This document shows positions 1-13,600 of a stretch of DNA of 64,000 nucleotides, one piece after another. This DNA is from Corbicula japonica. Taxonomy: Eukaryota > Mollusca > Bivalvia > Venerida > Cyrenidae. Every line of letters starts with the position of its first letter. Position 1 is the stretch's first letter. Location: positions 124,001 to 188,000 of the forward strand of contig JAZAYU010000264.1 in NCBI GenBank assembly GCA_038501625.1, written 5' to 3'. The notes beneath the pieces are model-generated. The model worked only from the letters and a program-made list of their open reading frames with translations, had not been told where the DNA came from and searched no databases. The position numbers and the translations under genes were made by a program.

Positions 1-590
1 AGCAAGTCAGAACAACATTCATAACTATGATCCGTTTTTAATTTTCCTCTCATGTACATCATGTGCAAAATGCTGTCAACAATCAAAAAGTCTTTCACAC
101 ACTAAATTGCATTGAAAACGTAACACTAGAATAAGGCTTAATGTCATTAACAAAGTTTAATAACAATGTCATACCAAAATCATTATGGTCCATTAAAGTA
201 ACAAAAAGAAACAGATGCTTGCATACCAAGAAATTTGTTTTTCTTTGCCAGAAAGCAAATAAACAATAAAGATTTTGGCAACTGACTTAAATTGGTGGGA
301 TATCCGTAAGATCCAACAAATTTCAAACAAAAGTTACATGACTGAATTAATACATTAATTATTGCGAATTGAACCAGAGCAATCAGTGATATGCCATCAT
401 ATCAAATAGAACATTGGGATAATAATCTCTGCACATTGTTGCACATGTATCAGGGTTGGGCGGTCAATTCTAACCCCGGTATTCACCAGTGGTATTTACC
501 GTTATTTATGTCATGTATCCTAAGAAAATTACTACCAGTACAAGGAATGTTTTATTTTCAGTTAAAAGTTACCTACTCCCACACATTAAT
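1..590. other. Non-coding flank, no gene recognised
   Basis: AT-rich sequence with only short chance open frames and no recognisable protein similarity, splice-bounded exon or RNA gene. It lies beyond the 3' end of the minus-strand zinc-finger gene. Confidence 0.5.
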
Positions 591-593
591 GCC

Positions 594-897
594 TTTTTCC
601 ATATAAACAGGTTTTATCATGACTGCCACCAGTGTAAATCCAGATCAGCCAGCACATCTGTGCCATCTGATCTGGATCTAAGCTGGTTGCATCTAAGTCA
701 GAAATAAACCAACTATTCTAAAACTGAACAGTGTATATCTGATCAGATGGCATGGATGTGCAAGCTGATCTGGATAGCTTTTCGATTCATTAAGTTATTT
801 CTGACCAAGATGTGAGCAGTGTAGATCCTGATCAGATGGCATAGATATCCCAGCTTATCTGGATCTACACTATTTGCTATATTCAGATAAGGGTAAG
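594..897. repeat. Family B piggyBac-like MITE, degraded copy
   Basis: Contains three palindromic modules of the type GATCCAGATCAGCC...TGATCTGGATC, separated by a spacer that includes TTATTTCTGACCAA. These are the internal hallmarks of the better copy at 989-1230. The terminal CCCTTTCC is degraded to CCTTTTTCC on the left and GGGTAAG on the right. Confidence 0.6.
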
Positions 898-988
898 TTA
901 TTTTCCATTTTAATGGAGATCAAAATTGGTAAAGCCTGCCCCTTCAAACAATTTCATTAAAGTTATTACAGCCTTACAATTTTTAAAG

Positions 989-1230
989 TTAACCCTTTCC
1001 TGGATATATACGCATTTTTACGCATGTGCGACCAGTGTAGATCCAGATCAGCCGGCACATCCGTGCCGTCTGATCTGGATCTGCACTGGTCGCATTTTGG
1101 TCAGAAATAACCTAATGAATCAAAAAGCAAACAGTTTAGATCCTGATCAGACGGCACGGATGTGCCGGCTGATCTGGATCTAAACTGTTCGCCCTAGCAA
1201 TAAAGGTGTGTCTGTACAGGAAAGGGTTAA
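989..1230. mobile_element. Family B piggyBac-like MITE, best-preserved copy
   Basis: The ends are TTAACCCTTTCCTG and its inverse CAGGAAAGGGTTAA, that is, inverted repeats starting CCC inside a TTAA target duplication, as in piggyBac elements. The 242-bp interior is non-coding and made of two near-perfect palindromes (GGCACATCCGTGCCGTCTGATC and its inverse order) joined by a spacer. No transposase is present, so it is non-autonomous. The superfamily assignment rests on the TTAA/CCC termini only. Confidence 0.75.
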
Positions 1231-1356
1231 GTTGTTGCCATATGTGAGAACTAACAATCATTTTCCCAAAACTGTAAGGTGATGTGGTTACATATTTTGA
1301 TGACATTGGATTATTTTTATGCTAAAGGCATAGTATTAGACGACATCTTATCAACT

Positions 1357-1560
1357 TTTAACCCTTTACTCCACAGTGAAATGACTTTCATCTATGGGCA
1401 AACTGTGTAAATCCAATTCAGCCGGCATATGCATGCCATTTGATAAGGATCTACTATGTTCGCTTTTTGATTCACTAGGTTATTTCAGATCAAGAAGCAA
1501 ACAGTGCAGATCTTGATCAGATTCACTGTCACCACAGGCAATAAAATCTGTATATATCAT
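1357..1560. repeat. Family B piggyBac-like MITE, degraded copy
   Basis: Begins TTTAACCCTTTACTCC, then shows the two palindromic modules and the GTTATTTC-type spacer seen at 989-1230. The right terminus is not preserved. Confidence 0.55.
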
Positions 1561-2581
1561 GCCAATTCCATTAAGACACACATTTTCCCTTGTGTATTTG
1601 AAGGCACTTCAGTTTGTGTTAACCATCCATTACTTAGCCTGCTTCTGCTGGCTACATCAACCAATGAATGATCAGTTCTGAAACAAGTACACATAGTTTG
1701 AGTTCTACTTTTAATACTGTTGTTTATCTTGGTACCCATACAGGCCTTACATTCCCAATGTAAAAACAAAGGTTCAAGTCTGATCCTATTACATGTATGT
1801 CATCACATAACAATATTCAAAGACTTTTGCCCTATTTAATCAATGATATAACTTCAGCCAAAATCACACACAATTTTGGATCTCAAACAAAAAAATTGAA
1901 AATTTGTTACCATTGAAAAAGAGAAAAATGTCCACCTATTAACAGATTTATAAGAATTTAGGAAGATATTTCTACCAAATACTGGTAACATCAAACATCC
2001 ACTATTTAACTTGCAGGAAATTAGTACTAAGATTTAGGCAACTGGCTTTTGGTAAAACCCTCCCACAAAACTTGAGACTGCAGACCAGTCCTTAAAGCCC
2101 CCAGTATTTGGTCATTACTGAGGATGAGCTCAATTCCAACCAATCAGTCACTTGGGTCTGAAGACTGGTCGTCAAATAACTCAAATTTTTACAATTTTAG
2201 TTCCAGTCTCTTGAATGGATACACCCATACCGCTCGCTACCAATTTAGAACTATGTGAAATAATCAAAATTCAAAACATCATATCAGCCAATAAAACATG
2301 GACAGAGGTATCCAAATAAAAGACTCCTGTTGTATTTCATTGAATGAAAAGCCCTTAATGTACTTCACATTATTCAAATCTAACCACCATAATTAAATTT
2401 AACAGTCATTTCTTCTGAAAACAACTGAATAGATTTCATGAAACAATATACAAATGTACTGTAACATATCAGAAATAACAAATAACATACATTCAATGAA
2501 ACATAATAACATTTATCCAAATGAATCAAGAAAACTTGACCCCAATATAAACATTCTACAGCTATAGCCCTGAACTCCTAA
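1561..2581. other. Non-coding, with a weak family A-like stretch
   Basis: No exon recognised. Around 2060-2200 there are ACCAGTC and CAACCAATCAGTC words and an inverted GACTGGT, like a heavily decayed family A MITE. The rest is AT-rich and featureless. Confidence 0.35.
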
Positions 2582-2700
2582 GATACACCTTCATTGCACG
2601 GGCGAACAGTGAAGATCCAAATCAACCGGCACATATCTGTGCTGTCTGATTAGGATCTACACTGTATGCTAGGATTCATAAGGTTATTTCTCACTTACTA
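2582..2700. repeat. Family B fragment
   Basis: One module only: GCGAACAGTGAAGATCC, then a GGCACAT...TGCTGTCTGAT palindrome and a trailing TAAGGTTATTTCTCAC that matches the family B spacer. Confidence 0.5.
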
Positions 2701-3475
2701 GACAGAAAAATCTCTATTTTTAGCCGTGTGAGATTTCCTTATCTCGCATGGCCTTATCTAACACTCCGCGTGCTCGCGTACTTTCGTATTATTGCGCACT
2801 TTCATTATTGATTTAGCCTATGTCATAATGCTTATTACTACGTCATTTAAGTTTATTATGTGACGTAATTAAACGAATGTTTACTTTTTCAAACAGAGCA
2901 AGCTGTTGATTTTGTTTTATCAGGATTTATTTAAAAAATCATTTGGAAAGGATACACTCGGAGGTTGCTAAATTCTCAACGCTGGAACTTGGAAGTGTTT
3001 ATCGTGGTATGAGTCTGAAAATGCTACTTTTTTTAGAGTGTTTCATTCTTATACCGCTGTTGCGAGCTTCGTTAAACATCAGGATCTATGAAGAAAGTGA
3101 ATGGAAAATAAAATAGGAAATATACTGCTGTTTAATCGGGATATTTCAACTGGTATGTACAATTCAAATTTTTTGAATTTTGAATTCTGACGAAATCACG
3201 AATAACCTTAAAAATCGCAGATTGGTTTTTAAAGGATGAACCAGCTGTTTTCATTCAATGAAAAATCGATTCTTTTTCTTTCTTTTATTTGTAACGATAT
3301 TGTTGAAGGCCTACATGTTAGGGTTGATAAACTTTGACAGGACTGTGTATTCGTGGCTGATTTACCGTTCCCACTGGAAGTTACGCAAAAGAAATAGTTC
3401 TCTAAAATCTTGCGTTTTTTTTAATTTTAAAGAATTTTGTTTAAATCTTCAAGAAGTAAGTGAGAAAAATAATCA

Positions 3476-3615
3476 ATCATTGGTATTCGGCGAAGATCGC
3501 GGTATCCCAACCCTCGGGCAATGCTTTCCAGACGGAAACTCGGCACAGCCTCGTTTCCGTCTGGAAAGCATTACCCTCGGGTTGAGATACCTTGATCTTC
3601 GCCGAATACCAATGA
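3476..3615. repeat. Long palindrome, probable foldback MITE
   Basis: Two arms of about 63 bp (3476-3539 and 3553-3615) are inverted copies of each other with few mismatches around a 13-bp loop. The outer ends read ATCATTGGTATTCGGCGAAG and its inverse. A 128-codon open frame runs through the palindrome but looks incidental. Confidence 0.65.
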
Positions 3616-3639
3616 TAGATTCTCTTTTTCCTACCAAGA

Positions 3640-3745
3640 TTTGACCACTATTGATCCAGATCAGGTGCCAAAGATGTGTGGGCTGATCTGGATCTACGAT
3701 GGTAGCACAAGTGTTACAATGCTTATATATGATTATATGAAGTAA
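3640..3745. repeat. Family B fragment
   Basis: One palindromic module (GATCCAGATCAGGTGCC ... GGGCTGATCTGGATC) followed by AGTAAAGGGATA, a decayed AAAGGGTTA terminus. Confidence 0.5.
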
Positions 3746-3859
3746 AGGGATAGTATTTATACAGACCTTTCAAATACTGAAAGTGAAACTCCAACATTCA
3801 AATACCCTAGAAAGTTCTACCTAGTTAATTCATTCTCTTCAACTTAGATCTGCAATCAT

Positions 3860-3990
3860 ACTATAAACTGAGAATAAAGACCAGTCTTGTATCTTTAGCT
3901 TTCCTTTGGTCAGCTCTGAGAATATGCTCATTTTCAATCAATCAGACTGCTTACTGGTCCCCAATCACCATTTTCATATAACTTTGGGCC
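3860..3990. repeat. Family A MITE, degraded copy
   Basis: Begins ATAAACTGAGAATAAAGACC and ends CATATAACTTTGGGCC, with CAATCAATCAGAC inside. This is the layout of the family A copy at 7446-7590. Confidence 0.45.
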
Positions 3991-4386
3991 AAAAATTGGT
4001 AAAACACATTAGCTCTGATGTTTAATCTTGCTGTGTGATGCTGCAAACACAGTATGATGTGGCACTCATTGCTCTTTCATTCCACCAGTGTCCATTAATG
4101 CTTGGTTGCAATTTAATTATATACAGGTTTGAGAAATGAAATTATGGTCTGCTGTGTTAAACATGTTAAACTTGGCAAAACCGCTTAAAATCCATATTGT
4201 CTATTAAGTGCAGAACACACATTCTTATAATACCCTGCACTTTTCACCACAAAGTTCCACACTGCAAAGTTGGGTAATTGTTGAGCTTAAAATGGAGTTT
4301 CTACTATGTGCTTTATATGTTTTGGAATAAAGTGTGACTGGTTTTTTTTGTTATATTTTCATGTAGTGTCAAACACCGAAGTTTTC

Positions 4387-4392
4387 TTTAAT
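4387..4392 (-). terminator. Candidate polyadenylation signal (ATTAAA)
   Basis: The common variant ATTAAA lies on the minus strand about 65 bases after the zinc-finger gene's stop codon. No transcript evidence is available, so this is a candidate only. Confidence 0.3.
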
Positions 4393-4455
4393 TATATCTT
4401 CTAATTCTAAACACATCCAAATTATGGGACTAAAGCAAAACAGCTGTTACATGTT

Positions 4456-4653
4456 TCAAGAGTTTTGCAAATGTGTGCTTGAGCGAGTCTGTGGCTTGGA
4501 TGTCATGCCGATACTCCCATCCGACTTGGTGGTGCGAACCATGATCTGCTGGACCTGATTGGTGCTTGGGTTTAGTGTATACAGCATGTTATCCCCTTCC
4601 TGTACCACTGTCAGTACATGTGCTGCCTCAAGCTCCTTCTCTGTCAGTGTGCT
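4456..4653 (-). CDS. Zinc-finger gene, terminal coding exon 12
   Basis: Encodes the last 65 residues (STLTEKELEAAHVLTVVQEG ... THLQNS) and TGA at 4456-4458. The acceptor is GTTGTAG. The sequence immediately upstream in the intron is the end of a palindromic MITE rather than a normal pyrimidine tract. The reading frame follows from exon 11 in phase 0 and completes a total divisible by three. Confidence 0.85.
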   Translation of the reverse strand, partial: STLTEKELEAAHVLTVVQEGDNMLYTLNPSTNQVQQIMVRTTKSDGSIGMTSKPQTRSSTHLQNS

Positions 4654-7600
4654 CTACAACATTATATAAATATCACATCCCATTGGGGGAAACAGTACGA
4701 AATGTTAACCCGAGAGAAGTAATGTCAACTGAGGCGTTAGCCGAGGTTGACATTAGCTTCTCAAGGGTTAACATTTCGTTCTGTTTCCCCTAATGGGATG
4801 TGATATTTATTTTATTACACCGAACATTTGTTTTTTTAGAGATCTTGACTATGACCAAATTATGATCAAAATGCGTTTATCTCCCTTGGTCAATTACGCA
4901 TGCATAGAAGTTAATTTGTAATCGGATTTCCAAGATATTTATTTTTAGATCCACGCGAGGGTGACATGATGCTGTCGCATATGTGACAGTAGCGATTATC
5001 TCCCTGTGACGTCACATTACGCTATATAGTAAACTAATCATGTGAGGTGTAATAAACATCAAATATCAACAACTTTATAAAAAAAATAGTATTCAAAAGC
5101 AAAATGGATGTGCCAGCTGATCTGGATCTACACTGTTTGCCCATCAGATAACAGCCATATCCTATGGTGTTACTGCTAAGTGTTAAGTGTTTTGTTAAAG
5201 GTCAGCGTCTCGGGCTTATGATACCCCATTTTCATGAAAAGTTCCTATCCCACGTTTCCAAGTGGAAGGCTATTAGAAACAAGTATTTAATAATGATGGC
5301 TCATAAACTTGCTGCTGGCCACTTCAGATTAGGTCTGCTGTGCGCAAACTTTTCACCTCCTGTTCTTTAGGTAGACACTGGGTCATGGAGACAGTTCAAG
5401 TATTTGTTTCTGAACAGATTCAATTCTCATCAAAATTAAAGAAATTTCAACTAATAACTGTATCCCTGGACTTGCAATTTGCACATTGCTGGTATAGAGC
5501 CAACAGTTCTGTTGCTTTAAACAATGTTTGACAGCACATTTTTAATTGTGGAGCTAAAGTGTGTACTTATTTGAATCCTATACACAATTTTTTAAAATAA
5601 AGTTTATGAATACAGTGAAACCTGCCTTAGCAGCCACCTGCGAATAGCAACCCCCAGTCTTAAACAGCCAGTTTGAATATGACCTGTACAAACAACAGCC
5701 AGTTTAAATATGACCTGTACAAACAAAGCAAAGCAATCAAAAACTGAAAAAAGCAAATTTACTCACATGTACATCTTGTAGCTCCAGTTCTTGTTCTTCC
5801 TGCAGTATTGCAGCTTCATCAGTGGAAGCCCCTTCTGCTCCACCTATAACAATCGTCTTGCCAATGGCTGTTGCAGACAGTATCCGGGGAACACTACCTA
5901 TATTGGCTTTTTGAAAAAGTAAGAATTCCATATATCTGCTGATCTCATTGTGAAGCTATGAATATGCGAAACTCAACAAAGAAAATATTTATATATTTAA
6001 GTTAACCAGTCTTATTTGCTGTTAAGCAGCTTTACTATATATTCTTATTAGATTTGCAGGAGATAGGGGGAGTGCAGGAAGAAAGGGGCGAGAGGAGGTG
6101 GGTCTTGGAGGTTTTGGTAATAAAGATATTTATTAATTTTAATAAAAACAACAAAATAACAACAAGAAAATTAAAACTACAACTTTAAGTAAATGGTATG
6201 TATCATAAAATCTAATTTAGTAAATAATACATTTTAATGTATAAACAAGCTGAAAACTATGTTTTTATTATAGGATCATTTTCACGGGATACAACATACA
6301 AGGACACCTATGAAAAATAATAATCAATTGCACCTCTAATATAAGTTGTTTTCATATTCACTACTTTAAAGATCATTCAGAAATTTAATCCACAATTAAA
6401 TAGAATACAAGACACTTGATAAAAGTGCAATTTGATGAAACAGAACAATTTTTGATGCAGGGACTTTCTATCCTGGTGCAAAGTTATGTCTGCATCAATA
6501 GGGCAAAACAGTATAGCGTGGGGTTGATTGTAATTGGCATCCGGTATAGATGTTATGAAAATTTTGAAAAGTACAGCTGACATTAGTTATATAGGCTTTG
6601 AATTATAAGAATCTGACCGTTTTTTTTGTGAAAAAATCTACATTAAAACAAGTACTATTAATCAACCTGAAAAATCATGGTCATGTACATGGAACCTTTC
6701 TTAGACAAGTTCAGTATTGTTTTCTGTTCAAAAATACTGTTTTCCTAGTATAAAACAGCATAATCCAAACACCCTATTTTGGAACCAGTTTTTTTGTAGT
6801 GACAAGGGCAGTGGGAAGAGTTAACTCCCCTTCAGTCCTATAGCTACCTATATAGAAAATGGAAACTTTAAAATCTGGTCTTTTCTTTTAGGACATTAAT
6901 TATGATGGGTTTGTTTAACACTGTTGCATTATATCATAGGCTTACCTTTCCATAAATGTAACATTTTTATTCACTGTTCAGTCATACAGGTCTTTTACAG
7001 AAATGTATTAAATGAAATTTGTAAGTAAATAACAAACAGTGTAGACCCTGGTTTGACTGTTAGGTGCACAAACTGATCTGGGCCTACATAAGTTCCAAAT
7101 GGGGCATAAGCTATGCTTACCACTTAAAAGGGTTAATAAAGCACCTCACAATATTTTTGTGGGAATCAAGCTAAGTTTTTGTGCTCCTCACTGTATCTTT
7201 GTGGAAGCAAAATGAGCTGCTTTAAACTGATGGATATGCTTAACCAGTAATCAGTAAAATCCATCCCCTAGCAAATAACAAGTTTACAGTAATTAATGAT
7301 GTTGTTAGGTTTTGTTTTGCTAAAAAATGTTTATTAAATCATTGTTGCATCAAATGGATATAATTTTTTGGCCTTCAATACATATAAGTACTAAAATTTC
7401 ATTATGAATATTTAAGAAAGATTATACGGAGTTGTTCCTGTGCCCAAGGTTATAAAACTGAGAATGGAAACCAGTCTCAAATCTCAAGCATCTGATTGGC
7501 TGAAATGGCGACTGGTCGCCATTTCAGCCAATCAGATGCTTGAGATTTGAGACTGGTTTCCAAACTCAGTTTTATAACTTTCAGCCCAAGAGTTGTTAAA

Positions 7601-10600
7601 ATAAAATTTTTAAGCAACTTACTTTAAGTATTTAAAATATTTTCAGGGAGAGCCTTTGAGTTCAATAAACTGTGCTCAAAATATTTCCATGTTGTTTCTC
7701 ATTACCTGATGATATTCTTTGCACACATGGTGAATATAACCCTTTTCTCCATAGACACACCTTTATTGCGACGGAGAACAGTGTAAATCCAGATCAGCCG
7801 GCACATCTGTGCCATCTAATCAGGATCTGCACTGTTCGCTTTTTGATTTGTTAGGTTATTTGTGACCAAAATGCGACCAGTGCAGATCCTGATCAGACGG
7901 CACGGATGTGCCGGCTAATCTGGATCTACACTGGTCGCACATGCATACAAATGCGTATATATGGAGGAAAGGGTTAAATGATACATATTATCTGCTTACC
8001 AGCTGATATTTCATGGACAACAGACGTCTCGTCGGCTGTGCCTGTCCCGTCCAATCCTTCCATTGCGGCTTCCTGTCGTTCTATTTCCTCTAATGCTGCC
8101 TCAGTCAAGTCATGAAGAGTCGTACCTGTAGAACAAATAGCATACATATATATGGTTTAATCACTTGCAATTGCAGAACATAACTGAAAATAGAATTAAG
8201 CAAAAAAAAAAAATTGTGCCATCAGCCTAAACTTTACAATTTTCAATTTTTACATTTTTAGAAACAACAGAATTTTATTTTTTTTAATTTCTACCTTACA
8301 GTATGCAATTCTGTCACAAATTTGACCATATTATTAATTTATTCCTGCAAAATGCATAATAGGATTTGTCATCTGCTAAATTTTATGTTGCCATTTTCGA
8401 GAAATGACATATAACATCTTCATCCTAAAGACACATTTTTGCATATTTTCCTTGTCCGAAAAACTGTGACTGGAGACTCGACTTGAATCTTGAGCAAGTG
8501 ATTAATAATAAGTTGTGTTTTAAAAAGTTTGAATTTTGAGACCATTCTCATAAAGAAGTTTTATGATATTGTCCTCAGATGTGGACTGCTGTGCTGTAAT
8601 CTAATAAAAGAAACCTTCATTAACCAACAAAATTTTCACACACTCAAAAATCAAAATTTGTTGATGCCACAGACAAACAGAGATCGAACACAAGTCTTTA
8701 TGACCCAAGATCATAAAACTTAAACTGTGTACCAGTCTTGAATTTTAACCAGCTGATTGGTTGAAACCAAGTCCAGTCTCCAAAATGACCAATCAGTAAC
8801 GGAATTGAGACAGGTTCTCTGATCTCAATTTTATTGTTTTGGGCCCAGCTGGTATTGGGCAATCTGGACACTGATCTAATAATATGGTCAACATCGGACT
8901 CCCTAACAAAAAGGGAGCAAGACAAATACCCCTATGCTGACTCTTGACATGGTCTTTGAGAAGTATCTTTCTGGCAAATCCCTGACCACACAGGTCACAG
9001 ACGTGGGGTTTCTCTCCGGTATGAACCTTCATATGGTCCTTCAGGTTACCATTCTGTGCAAATCCCTTACCACACACCTGCCGAGAAAATCAAATGTGGT
9101 ATATTTTTACTTTACTTTAACCCTTAAATGCAAAGACCATAATACAAGCATAGAAACAGTCTGATCAGGGTCTACACTTAAATCTTTTACCACAAACCAG
9201 CCAGAAAATAAAATAAGGCATATAACAATATAAATTTTGCATGCACTTTGAAACCAGTCTTTACTTTGCAAGCAGACAAAATGAATTTAAACTAGAATTG
9301 TGTCCACTGTTTGTGGATGCCACCCCAACCACTCACTCTACTCCCATCTTCATGACTGTCAAAATACATGATCAATTAGCTGGCATGTTTTATATAAATT
9401 CTGGCATATTTTATTGTCCAATCATTTTAATGTACTTGAATCTTACCTGGCATTTATAGGGTTTCTCGCCGGTGTGTGTCCTCAGGTGGCGATACATGTC
9501 TCCTATTTTCTTCACCTTCCGACCACAAACAGTGCATATAAATGGACGCTGTCCGGAATGGATTTGTAAATGAACCTGAAATAGACCACAGAAATGGATG
9601 AAAGCTGTCATGATTGGATTTGCTTAGATCACAAAAATGTTTGCTGTCTACCTGTAACTGCTCTTTTAAAACATAAAATTGGCAAACATAAAATTTTTGG
9701 CTGAACAAACTTTATTTTATATGTAACAAGAAACGTCACTTTTTTTTAATTTCTACCAGTTGTTACATTACTAATGTAAAGCCTGCACTTTGGGACAGGG
9801 TTTTTAGTTTCAAAATCCAAATTAGACATGTACACCAAAACTGAATATTTCCCCTAACTTCCCGTCCCCAATTTTTTCACCAATTATGAAATTTCTTTCT
9901 GACATTTTGCTGAAAATCATACTATGTTTGGCCTGCTGAAAGTTTTAAATGTAAACTTTGGAACATGATTTTACCAAAACACTTCAATACTCACAAAATA
10001 CAGCAATTTGTATTAACCTGTAATTTCTCTGCCTGGAAGAAGCCCTTACAACAGATGCCACATCTGTAAGGAGAGTTCTCCTGGGGACGTACATGGATAG
10101 TTGTATGGCGTCGCCAATTACCACGCTCTGTAAAGGTCTTGCCACAAACTGCACAACTGTAAGGCTTCTCTCCTATTGACAGAAATAAAGGAAATATCTC
10201 ATGTATTGTACAATTTACAATTGTCTTATTAATGATTAGATTTGGGGGCTGGGGATTTCCGCCTAAAATACTTAAGAGAAACAGCTGCTATTTTGATTGT
10301 TTTGTTTTGAACCAAATTTCTCTTCTATTTCTAAAACTCACTACTATCATAACTTCTATAAATGTAACCACTAAGTTTGAATTAGCTGCCTAATTCTGAT
10401 TTTTGATCTTGTACGACATTAATTAAATTTCCAAATAACAAAAGAAAATTGTCAAAACCAGGGCTGGACAAACCCACTAGCCCGACGCCCGGGACAAGCC
10501 GAAAATCGAATCGGACAATCTCAAATTTACCGGTCGCTTGTCCGCGGGCTAGCTCGATTTTCCAATGCGGACAAGTTGAATTTCGTAGGAATAATCAGAA

Positions 10601-13600
10601 TCATTCTTTATAAGCAGCATGCGCGTATCAAATTACGGTGACAGTGACTAGTAAATCACAAAATAACACAGTTTTGACATCTGTTTCGATAAGATCAAGC
10701 TCCCCCGTGACGCTTCTGCTGGGATTTCCTTACTGTAATTACGGACCAATCAGAACGCGACGATTTGTTAAATTACCCAATCAAAATTATCCGACTAATT
10801 TGCTGCGTTCTTAAAATGTGTACATGTCAACTGTCATCGCTGCTTTTGATTATGCAGTTTATTAGCGTATATAAGTGAGATAATCATGTCAAAATCGAAG
10901 TTTGATAATACATATCCGAGGTAAGCTTTTGTTATATAAATTGCAATTAAAATCTGTCAATAATATATGTAAAATCTTCAATTAACGAGTGACATTGGAC
11001 TTGCTAATTTTTTCTGTTTTAACTTTATCGTAGTGTTAGAGTTGTGTTTAAGCATGAGTATCGTGAATTATCATGTTGGTTATAAATGGACGAAACGAAA
11101 ACGAGAGGAGGAGGATGATAAAGTAAATAAAAACAAGAAATATGACCAAAACAAGCGAGTGAGAAAAATTCAGAAATCGTGGTTAACACAGTTCGATTGG
11201 CTGGAATTCGAGCAAGAGAGGCAAATGATGTTTTGTAAATATTGCAAGTTGTATCCTAAACTTGCCCAGGAAGATAATGGTAGTCTAAATGTGTTGGCTT
11301 CTGGGTGTAGCAATTTGAGGATTGATCCCCTGCATTCGCATCACAAAAGTAAAACACATGAAAAGTGCAAAACTCGGATCTTAAAATAACACATCTATAA
11401 ATGAATGTGTTTGTTATATGTACATATATGTAAATTTATTGAGAAACAGCTGCTAATAAATGATGAAATTATTGAAGTATTGGTTTTACTTTTACGCGAA
11501 AAGTGGGACTAGCTGAAATTCTGACCCACCTAGTCCTGGACTAGTTACCAAAAAATAAATTTGTCCAGCCCTGAAAACATAAAGATCAAGAAGGTATATA
11601 GTTTATATGTTTGTGGATTGTAGGAATGCATCAACTGCACATGAATAATTTAGTCTTTATATAATATGTCTTTAAAGATGATTGCACAATTTTTTTTTTA
11701 AATCACTAAGGTGGCCAGATAATATTCATTAATCACAAAATATTAGATTATCTACATGTTGTTTATGTTCATTTGACTTTCCTACATTGAAAGACATGGT
11801 GAAGCCTGCTGTTGAAGTATAATAAAACTGGATTTTTATGAAACTTTTCCTGTAAAGCATTTGAACATGTTGCAGCGGTTCACTATTCTAGTTTACACAC
11901 ATTTTTGAACATTCTGGTTTCGAACACATTATAAAAGGTTAGATTAGTCATTGTACAGATAATTACGATCATGCTTTTATAATATAAAAGCTAGATTCTC
12001 TAAGCCTGCACTGGTAGCTGGTACCCATCTAGTTTAATTCAAATAAATAAATAACGAGTAACAAAGCCTTGAAAGAACTGATTTCCATACAGTAATGAAG
12101 CCTGATTGATTACCTGTATGTATTCTGGCGTGCATTCTGACTTCGTACTTTTGAGAGAATCCTTTTCCACAGAACTCACACGAGTATAACTTTCTGTCAT
12201 CTGTGTGGATCATCATATGTCGCTTACAGTTACTTTTGTTGGTATACTGTAACACAAAACAATTATTGTATATGTTGTCGTCTATATTTTACCCTTTACT
12301 CTATATATATCTATTTTATGAAATGTGAACAGTGTAAATCCAGATCATCCCTAAGTATCACAACACAGTATCCACACCATTACATACACATTTATTATAA
12401 ACCCATGAATGATTTTACCATAGTGCAGCCTTAATCCGCAAAATTGATACAACTCGTCAGATTAGTAACTCTGTATTGGACAATGTCGTTTTCCAATTCT
12501 TTATTTGCAGCTTCCTGTATTCTATGTGACTTCATGCACTATGTCACACTATGTTGTTGTAATTTTCCAGCACATAACGAACTCCAAAATAGGAAATTTC
12601 CAGTTTTACAACAGTTATGATATTTTTATGCCATTCCTAAATTTTCAATGCCATTCCTAAATTTACTATTGCGTTACTATTTTTATTTCCACTGTTATTT
12701 AAACCACTTTGTTGACTAAAATTTTGTTGTTTAGTTTATTTAAATTTGTTTTGAGTGAGAAGTGTATATAATAAAAGGAACATTATGACAGCATGCAGTC
12801 TGTAGGTTCGTATTATTTCTCGTTGCGTATTTAAACCACATCAGGCTCGAGTGATATTGTTTACATACCCAACTTCAAAAATACCAACCTACAGAATCCA
12901 TACTGTTACAATATTCCATTTTTATCACAATCTTTTGATTATCTTATTAAATTCTTGCAGAAAGATTGATTTATTTACCACTAGTTCCTTTTTAACAGAT
13001 CTTGTCAAAAATGTTATGATTTTTTCTACTTTCCTTTCAATTATATAAATTAAGATAATTAAAAATCAGATAGTTAAATCAAAATTAAAAATGTTACCTA
13101 AATCAACATTTAATTATATTATATAATTAAATAATCAACTTTAAACATTGTAAATAACAAACCTGCTTTCCACAGACATTGCAAGCATAGATGTAGGCAC
13201 TCCACTTGTTTTTGGTAGGAGAGATGTCCTTGTCTAGCTGGGTTGGACTCGAGACACTTGGTGGCGGGCTCAGACTGTCCTCATCAGCTTTCAACTGCTC
13301 ACTCTGACTGGTTCCCACAGGTGGTGACGTCAATTTAACAGGCGGAGAAGCTAGTCAAATATTTAAATATTTAATTATATAATTTATAACTGGACCCAAA
13401 ACTAGACAATAATTATGATTACCAAAAATGAATAATACTTGAAATAATTAATCAAAATTAGCATATACTGTCAACTTGAAGTAAACTGTGGCAACTAGAT
13501 TATAAAACTGAAGTTGGCAACCAGTCCCAAAACTCTAGCATGTGATCGGTTGATTTTAAGACTGAACTCAGTTTCAAGCAATCAGCTATATTTTAACTAA

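Noticed and set aside
3258..3644. 128-codon plus-strand frame
   Set aside because: It ends inside a long palindrome (3476-3615), so part of the protein is an inverted-repeat artefact. No domain or splice context.
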